DNA from: Microplitis mediator
Lineage: Eukaryota > Arthropoda > Insecta > Hymenoptera > Braconidae
Length of the DNA: 64,000 nt
NCBI RefSeq assembly: GCF_029852145.1
Contig: NC_079976.1
Span: 23,166,924 to 23,230,923 of the forward strand
Reading direction: 5' to 3'
Made by a program: the position numbers and the translations under genes. Shown in pieces: positions 56,279 to 64,000 of the stretch (the stretch's first letter is position 1; each line of letters opens with the position of its first letter). The notes beneath the pieces are model-generated. The model was not told the DNA's origin. It did not search any database and was given only the letters and a program-made list of their open reading frames with translations.

Positions 56279-57281
56279 GGGAAGGGGGGGGCAAAAGGGG
56301 GTACCTAAGGAAATACTAAGTTTTCAAGGACTAAAATACGCTAAATCATTTTGTTTTTAATGATATTCGAGGTAAATAGACAAAATTTTTAGCTGCCGTT
56401 AAAAAATAAAATTTTTATTTTTGGCGGGCAAAACGGGGTACCCTTAAAAAAAGTTGAAAAAAAAAAATTTCTGAAAATTGATCAATTTTATTAATTGAAT
56501 CTTTTATATGGAATATACATTAAGAAAAATTACATTTCACATCATTGGTGGACACGAAGGCAAAAAAAAAAAATTTTTGTGGGGCAGAGAGGCCTCCCTC
56601 CAAAAAATAATATTTTTTTAAATTGTTTTCATTATTAAGAATGTATTTCTTTCTCTTGACAACTATTTTTGGTTTTATGATAATCAAGAAAAATTTTTTT
56701 AAGTGTAATAAATCGTTTCCTCTCGACTAGCTTAATTACTAATTACTATTTAATGAAAAAAAACAATTCTGTATTTCTTATTTGTCATTATTTTTAACCC
56801 AAAAAACGTGTTTTTTGATTTTTTAGATTACAGATTATTTTGCATTATTTAAAATATTTTATCAATGAAAAAATAAAATATTAATTTCGAATATTTTTAG
56901 TGGCCAAATTTGCCCCAGCTATAACAAATCAGCCGAAAAATGGATTAATGTATTATTTTTTTTTTTAATTTGACGATAAAAATATAAAAGAATCATTTTG
57001 TTAAAATTTTCGGCTGGTCCATTTTGCCCTAGGTGTTATGGGTAGGGCTAAAAATGCGGATATATATCAAAATTCTTTTAATTTAACGATAAAAATTTGA
57101 AAGAATCATTTTTTCAGGATTTTCGGCTGGTCCATTTTGCCCCAGGTGTCATGCGTAGGGCTAAAAGTGCGCAAATATATCGGATTTATACTAATTAGAC
57201 AAAAAAAAAAATTTTTTTTTTTATCAAATTTTTGGGGTACCCCGTTTTGCCCACTCTACCCCCTTTTGCCCCCCCTTCCCC
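56279..57281. mobile_element. Element with GGGAAGGGGGGGGCAAAAGG ends and TATA flanks
   Basis: GGGAAGGGGGGGGCAAAAGG then GGGGTACC at the left, and GGGTACCCCG, then CCTTTTGCCCCCCCTTCCCC at the right. TATA flanks both sides (56275-56278 and 57282-57285). The inside has GGCTGGTCCATTTTGCCC repeated. No ORF. Confidence 0.8.
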
Positions 57282-57324
57282 TATACCAAGAAATGCAGTG
57301 AAATAGAATGCGCTATAAAACTTT

Positions 57325-57609
57325 ATGAGTTATTTCTGCGGAAAGACTACAAAGACAGTTTGCCATCAGATAAAATTTTATGTAAAACGTACAAGAACAA
57401 ATATTATGTATTATCGTTTGGTCAAGGATAAACTGGAAAGTCATATGGATATAAAAATATATCCAGGACAACAATTGGTTGGAACATGCAACTTTCGGGT
57501 TGTCACTAGAAACCAAAAGCAATACAAAGAACATTTTTGCATTGAACGAGGTGGTGATGTGCATATGACTCCTCCATCGTATTCCAGTCCAGTTGCGACT
57601 GTTCATTAG
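57325..57609 (+). CDS. Orphan exon-like ORF, unknown cysteine-containing product
   Basis: 94 codons from ATG to TAG, with codon use and a balanced residue mix that look like real coding sequence, unlike the repeat ORFs around it. It has four cysteines (positions 5, 13, 53 and 72), is basic (motif KFYVKRTRT near 17-25) and lacks a signal peptide. A short AT-rich stretch before it has no clear acceptor. It could be the last exon of a gene cut off by the 56279-57281 transposon, or a small intact gene. It ends 86 nt before the start codon of the receptor gene on the same strand. I do not recognise the family. Confidence 0.45.
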   Translation: MSYFCGKTTKTVCHQIKFYVKRTRTNIMYYRLVKDKLESHMDIKIYPGQQLVGTCNFRVVTRNQKQYKEHFCIERGGDVHMTPPSYSSPVATVH

Positions 57610-57695
57610 AGTTCTCAAGATTGTTCACAACCAATACAGTGCAGTTGTTAATTTTTATTACTGTAATAGATTGAAACAGTTTAATAATATTTAAT

Positions 57696-59940
57696 ATGAA
57701 GTTCATTCAGAAAATAATATGGTGGTTAATCGCAGTAAATACTTTAAATATAATTTACTTTTCGAATGCATCGCTACCGACTCAAGTTTCTGAACAATTG
57801 GTAATTATACATTCTATGATTGATAGTAAATTTTACAAAGTTTGAATTAATTAATTTTTTTTTCTGTTACTAAATAGAAATTCGTATTAAAATCATGTTT
57901 CGCTGACCGATTAAATCCGGTATTCATCAGTGAAGATCTGACCGATATTGCATACACTGAGACAACTGATCCGAGTAACAACGTAACTTTTTTTGAAACG
58001 GACTATCCCATTGTCGTGATCGATAAAAATTTTCGAACTAAAAATATCGAACCGTATTACAACCCAAGATATCCTACATACGTTTTATCGGTTAAATCTG
58101 TCAAGAAACTCAAAACAACTCTCCTAGAATTAGCGTCTTTGTCCACCTGGAATACCAATTCACATTTTTTTATCGTCCGACATAATAATAACGATTGCGA
58201 TAAAGATGGAGAAAAGGTGCTGCAAATGCTTTGGAAAATGGAATTGCTATCGTCATTTTACGTTTGTCTCGAGCCTAATAATAATGAAACAATACCGACT
58301 AATGTAATTGCTGACACGCGGACAATGTTGTATACTTTTAATCCATTTTCGAACTACGCGCCCTTGCCCTGGCGAGAAGTTCATCGCTTTAACCGACCGA
58401 TCGATGACAGCAAACCTGAACAAAATCAAAATAAACATTGGACTCTCTATAAGCAACCTTATTCAAACGGTAAATATCAATTATGCATGCCCAAAAAATA
58501 GTAAAAATATGTTATAGTAATCGTTATTTATTAATTACAGCTTCAGAATTATGCCCTAGTTTGACCTTTGATAAAATGGAGCATCTCAACGGCTACCCGA
58601 TAACAGTCGTTTCATCTCAAGAATCAAATCCAAATTGGACTCAAAACAGCCCAGTAAATATTGAAGAATTACGAAAAATCATACCATATCCATTTTTACA
58701 GTTTTTTGAAAACATATTTTCATCTCTTAATGTCACTCCGATAATTACCTACGGTATTAAAGGCCAGTTCGTTAACAATACACCAGTTGGTTATCTAAAA
58801 ACGATTATTAACGGTACTCACGATGTTTGCATAAATTTACAGTATATTACCAATGATGGCTATAAATTCGTCGATATTATCAATCCACACCATTTGAACG
58901 ATCTCTTCATAGTGACTCAAAAAAATGGCACTCTTATGCCCGTTGAAAATAACCGTAATTTCAAAAACTATAAACTTGTTCTTATCGTACTAATCGTTTT
59001 ACTAATATCATATATTATTATTATTTTGAATAATATTAACAATCATTTCATCGAAGACAATGACGATAATAATGACCCTGCGTACGGTAACAGTTTTTTG
59101 GACATAATTAGATTTCTTGTCAGTAGTGGAATATCGGCAGCACTCAATTCATTCTCGATGTGTATAATGTTTGTGACAATGACTCTTTTCGCTTTTATAA
59201 TTTCTCCTGAATTGCAAGGCGAAATAATGTCATCATCGACAACAAAACAATATAATTATCCCGCAAGTGTCAAAGATTTGTTATATTTAAATTATAACAT
59301 TTATGTTCATTCCGATTTAAAAGATACAATTATCAAAATGAAATCAGAGTTTAATACTGATGTTGATCGTGTACACGCTTCATCAAATTCTTTTGATGAA
59401 TGTCATGAGCGAATTTTGAAAGACGATAGTATAGCTTGCGTATTTAAGAGAAAACAACAGTTAGATTTGGCGTTCAATTACGGTTTTCATCTATCACGGA
59501 CATTCGATATTACACAATATCAGTTTTTTTGGTCCAGAAAAAATTTGCCTCTGAAAAATAAAATTGACCAAATAGCATTAAGACTACGAGATTCGGGTTT
59601 GGTAGACTATTGGGCAAAGCAAAATTCTTATAATTTCTATAAAAAATTGAAAGCTAAGGAAGCAGCTCTTGAACCATCCGCTCAGTATGATGCAGTTAAT
59701 TTCGAAGATCTAGAGCAGGCTTACTGTTTTCTAGCAGCAGCAATGGGACTGTCGGTTGTTGTTTTTATCATCGAAATAATTACCGTTAAAATTAAAAACT
59801 CGCGACGCCAAGACCTGATTCGCGAAAGACAACGCAAACTGAAAATTCGACTGGAACAAATGAGAAGAGAAAATGTCAATAATCGGTTTTTAGAAGATAA
59901 AGTTCGGATAATTAACAGACGTGTAGTCATTCTACCTTAG
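57696..59940 (+). CDS. Divergent ionotropic receptor (IR family), three exons
   Basis: Exons 57696-57800, 57878-58469 and 58541-59940 (2097 nt, 698 residues); introns GT-AG, phases 0 and 1. It starts with a signal peptide (about residues 1-26). The extracellular part runs to about residue 377. TM1 lies at about 378-396 (LVLIVLIVLLISYIIII), TM2 at about 437-455 (MCIMFVTMTLFAFIISPEL), and TM3 at about 626-650 (AAAMGLSVVVFIIEIITVKI), followed by a 48-residue basic tail. The length, the three membrane segments at these positions, the short pore region and the SPELQ-like end of TM2 fit the insect ionotropic receptor family of ligand-gated chemosensory channels. Conserved glutamate-binding residues are not evident, as usual in divergent species-specific members. 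Taste or smell roles are inferred from the family. It appears intact and has no recognisable paralogue in the window. Confidence 0.83.
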
Positions 59941-60045
59941 GCAATATATTGCATTTATTCAGTGATTATGTGTGACTATCTCCGGTTTACATCACTGGGC
60001 CAGAAAGTTGGATTTCCTGGCGGATGCGAAATTAAAGCCTCTTTA

Positions 60046-61308
60046 CCCGGGTCGAAAAATTTGAACTGATTTTAGTCTAACTGGACTGTATTTGGACTAC
60101 TTGGTCTGTTATTGAACTTCGATAAAAATTTTAATCTGTTTTTGATCTACCCGGACTGAAAAATTTGACCTGATTTTAGTCTGATTGGACTATTTGATCT
60201 GAATTTGATCTTTTATGAAAATTTTAAGCTGTTTTCAACCTACTACTTTAAAAAACAAACGCGTTACGAGCAGACTAAATTAGATTAATTCGTGAACTTT
60301 AAAAAATTTTAGTTCTGAAAATTTACAAGGACAAAACTAGATTAAATCATGGACTTATAAAATTTTTATTTATGGGCAATATTTATGAAAAAATTTTAAG
60401 TTGCAGAATTGATTATGTTTTATTTACTATTTATTTACTATCTTTTGTTTAAAAATGTCGATAGTTAATGAAAATTTGACAGCTTAATTTTTTAGTTGTC
60501 TTCATTGAATATTTATATCATTGAATAAAAGTGATAAAACAACTCTTAAAATGTCAAGAATTTTCTCTAATTTACTGGATAAAATTGAAAATATTTTGGC
60601 ATAAGAAAACATCAAAATTCTTGTGCTACGGAGAAAAATGTTGGCTCGAAATCTACCAATTTTTATTATGCTGTCGACCAAACTTGGAACAGAAAGTAAA
60701 GTATCCAAAAATTTACTATATGCTCTTGTAAAAAATTACTATGCCGCATCAAAATTATTATAATGTATGGAAGTAATTGATGTTGAAGCTCATCGATAAG
60801 TTTTTCGCGTGTAATAAGTAATGTGATACAGTATAATCATTTTTTGTAAGAGCACAATAATTTTTTGGATGTTTTACTCCCTGTTTCAAGTTTAGTCGAC
60901 AGCATTGTAAAAATTGGTAGGTTTCGAGCCAACATTTTCTCTGTGTGACATCTTATTATGGAAGCGCATTAGCATGTTTTAAATACCAAGAAAATTAAAA
61001 TAAATTGATAAATCTAGATTATTATTATTATTATTTATATTTATAAAAAGTCCTGCATTTGTCCTTAAAAACAATTGAACACAGACCAATAATTATACTA
61101 AAAAAGTCTGTTTTTAGTCTAAACGCGATTTAAAACAGACTAAATATCATACGAAAATAAGTCTGATATTAGCCTGGATAAGGAATAGTACGGGCAAAAA
61201 CAGATTAAATTCTTATATAAAATAAATACGATTTATAAACTTGAATTAAAGGAAAAATATTTGAATTTATCATTTATTTTAAAACAGATCTAATTTTTTG
61301 ACCCGGGT
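60046..61308. mobile_element. CCCGGGTC-ended repeat (copy 3, complete) with nested hairpin
   Basis: CCCGGGTCGAAAAATTTGAA at the left and AATTTTTTGACCCGGGT at the right. The left part has an internal duplication (60046-60150 versus 60155-60240). The hairpin MITE with AAAAATGTTGGCTCG arms is nested at about 60603-60948. ORFs at 60502-60731 lie inside the hairpin. Confidence 0.82.
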
Positions 61309-61560
61309 TGTTAATATTAATCACACAATTATCCGAAAAATCATTTCTTTGTTTCTGGTTTGTTAGTTTTACTAGATTATGACGTTTTAAAGATCAAACT
61401 GTGTTGTATTTGTTAACCGATTATTCACACAATAAAAAAAAATCATAACAAATGTTTAATAAGTTATATTATAAAACAAAATTGCATTAATCTATAAGCT
61501 TGAGCAATTTACATGAAATTTTTTATTATAATTTTAATTTTCAAAATTCATTCCACGTAG
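61309..61560. other. No gene seen
   Basis: Short AT-rich stretch between repeats, without features. Confidence 0.45.
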
Positions 61561-61564
61561 ATAA

Positions 61565-62990
<1,426 letters not shown>

Positions 62991-63200
62991 TTATCCAAAT
63001 AAATCATTTTTTAAGAAATTTTATTTTTAAAATATCTCCAAACGCACCCGACCGATTAAGCTCAAATTTTTACAGCTTTAAGATATCAATAAGCCGCGTC
63101 AAATCGTAACATCGTACTTTTTATAGCTTTCTTCGTATTATAACAGAGGCAGCACTGTAATATTTATTTTGTTAAAAAGTAAATAGAAATATTAAATGTA

Positions 63201-63328
63201 CACGGAAAGAAAATTATGGCAGCGGTTCCCATAATTTTGTGAAATTTTTTCCTATACCATCATAGGAATTACGACCATAAATTATGGGAGCGGTTCCTAT
63301 AATTATAGGAATGGTTCCCATAATTATA
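63201..63328. mobile_element. Truncated CACGGAAAG MITE end
   Basis: CACGGAAAGAAAATTATGGC after TA, then about 110 bp of the family's right end, cut off at TA|CACGGAG by the next element. Confidence 0.75.
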
Positions 63329-63635
63329 CACGGAGAAAAAAATCTGGTAATATTCGTTAATTTTCAAATAAAAATTACTATTTCGCCGAGGCAAACTTGA
63401 AACGGTCCAATAATGTGGAAATTTTCCTTTTAAATGAGTAAAAATTATAATCGCTTAATCCTATGAATTACTAAATTATCAGTAAAATTACTTTGAGTTT
63501 TAGAGTACAAAACTAAAGCATTCAATAAAATTTACCATTTGATTTAGTAAAAAATCTATCTTAGAATAAAACTTTCACTGAGACTGCTATTGAATTTTTA
63601 CTAATCCAGATAGTAAAAATTGTCTCCTTGTGTGT
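63329..63635. mobile_element. MITE with CACGGAGAAAAAAATCTGG end
   Basis: CACGGAGAAAAAAATCTGGT at the left. The right side has ATCCAGATAGTAAAAATTGT then CTCCTTGTG, an imperfect inverse. Interior words are TTACTAAATTTAGTAAA-like. Confidence 0.55.
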
Positions 63636-63658
63636 AATAATTAATTTTTTTTCCAACA

Positions 63659-63659
<1 letters not shown>

Positions 63660-63738
<79 letters not shown>
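63660..63738. repeat. (AT)n microsatellite
   Basis: About 78 bp of alternating AT. Confidence 0.95.
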
Positions 63739-63747
<9 letters not shown>

Positions 63748-63829
63748 CATATTGTCGGAATTTATCTGTATATATATTTATGTATATATCTCAATACCAA
63801 TTTAAAATCCACCATCTTTTTTTTTTTTT

Positions 63830-63910
63830 ACCACTGTGGGATTCGAACCTACGCCTTGCGAATATTCCAGTTAAAGTGCAAGCATGCTAACCACTCGGCT
63901 ACAGGTATCC
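63830..63910 (-). repeat. tRNA-Ser-like SINE head (minus strand)
   Basis: On the minus strand GTAGCCGAGTGGTTAGCATG matches the D-arm and A box of a type II tRNA. Then comes GGCGTAGGTTCGAATCCCAC with a perfect B box, followed by an A-run. The acceptor stem pairs only partly, and the A-tail suggests a retroposed SINE and not a working tRNA. Confidence 0.6.
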
Positions 63911-64000
63911 TTCCAATATCTCGAAGTATATGCCGAATATAAATAAAATACAATGCAGACGATATTATATTTCTCGTATTAAAAGTTACAATGGCAAATA

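Noticed and set aside
58253..58456. Minus-strand ORF of 67 residues, and 59721-59930 minus
   Set aside because: Antisense to exons 2 and 3 of the ionotropic receptor.
63830..63910. Functional tRNA-Ser gene
   Set aside because: A and B boxes are good, but the acceptor stem pairs poorly and an A-run follows, which fits a SINE head.

Overview
The window is AT-rich eukaryotic DNA with spliced genes, long introns and a very heavy load of small inverted-repeat transposons. Four tandem genes of the bee-venom (group III) phospholipase A2 family, a divergent ionotropic receptor and the dense non-autonomous elements point to an insect, most likely Hymenoptera. A parasitoid wasp such as a braconid is a reasonable guess, but it is an inference and not shown by the sequence.

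Layout. 1-1.2 kb: nested transposon copies, then a two-exon gene for a tiny secreted peptide with a six-cysteine knot-like spacing (560-1117). 4.6-35.6 kb: a plus-strand cluster of four secreted phospholipase A2 paralogues. Copy A is broken or 5'-incomplete (4578-7244). Copy B is complete (7819-12748). Copy C is complete but has both acidic active-site positions changed to Glu (20288-28024). Copy D has its first exon unresolved and the dyad Asp changed to Asn (30561-35562). Splice phases are identical across the copies, so this is a tandem duplication array whose members have diverged at catalytic positions. Between B and C lies a plus-strand gene for an uncharacterised RNase H-fold-like protein (17829-18635), flanked by distant inverted repeats. 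39.3-45.3 kb: dihydropyrimidine dehydrogenase on the minus strand, with one 45-nt first exon, one intron and then a single 3-kb exon. 45.3-57.3 kb: no gene seen, essentially all transposons. 57.3-60 kb: an orphan exon-like ORF and a three-exon divergent ionotropic receptor. 60-64 kb: repeats and microsatellites.

Mobile DNA. At least two large groups of terminal-inverted-repeat elements fill introns and spacers. One group starts TA|CAC(G/T/A)G and the other starts CCC. Most copies whose two ends survive carry 2-bp target duplications (TA, sometimes CA, AA or AT). One insertion can be proved inside the window: the repeat at 10453-11091 is an empty site for the element inserted in its second copy at 52751-53878. 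Other notable elements are a TTAA-flanked piggyBac-type MITE, a TATA-flanked GC-ended element, and a roughly 1.6-kb element carrying a 5S-rRNA-derived segment.

The coding genes do not form an obvious pathway. The coherent unit is the phospholipase array, possibly with the small cysteine-rich peptide beside it, as a cluster of secreted proteins. All coordinates and splice sites were read by eye and have not been checked against transcripts.
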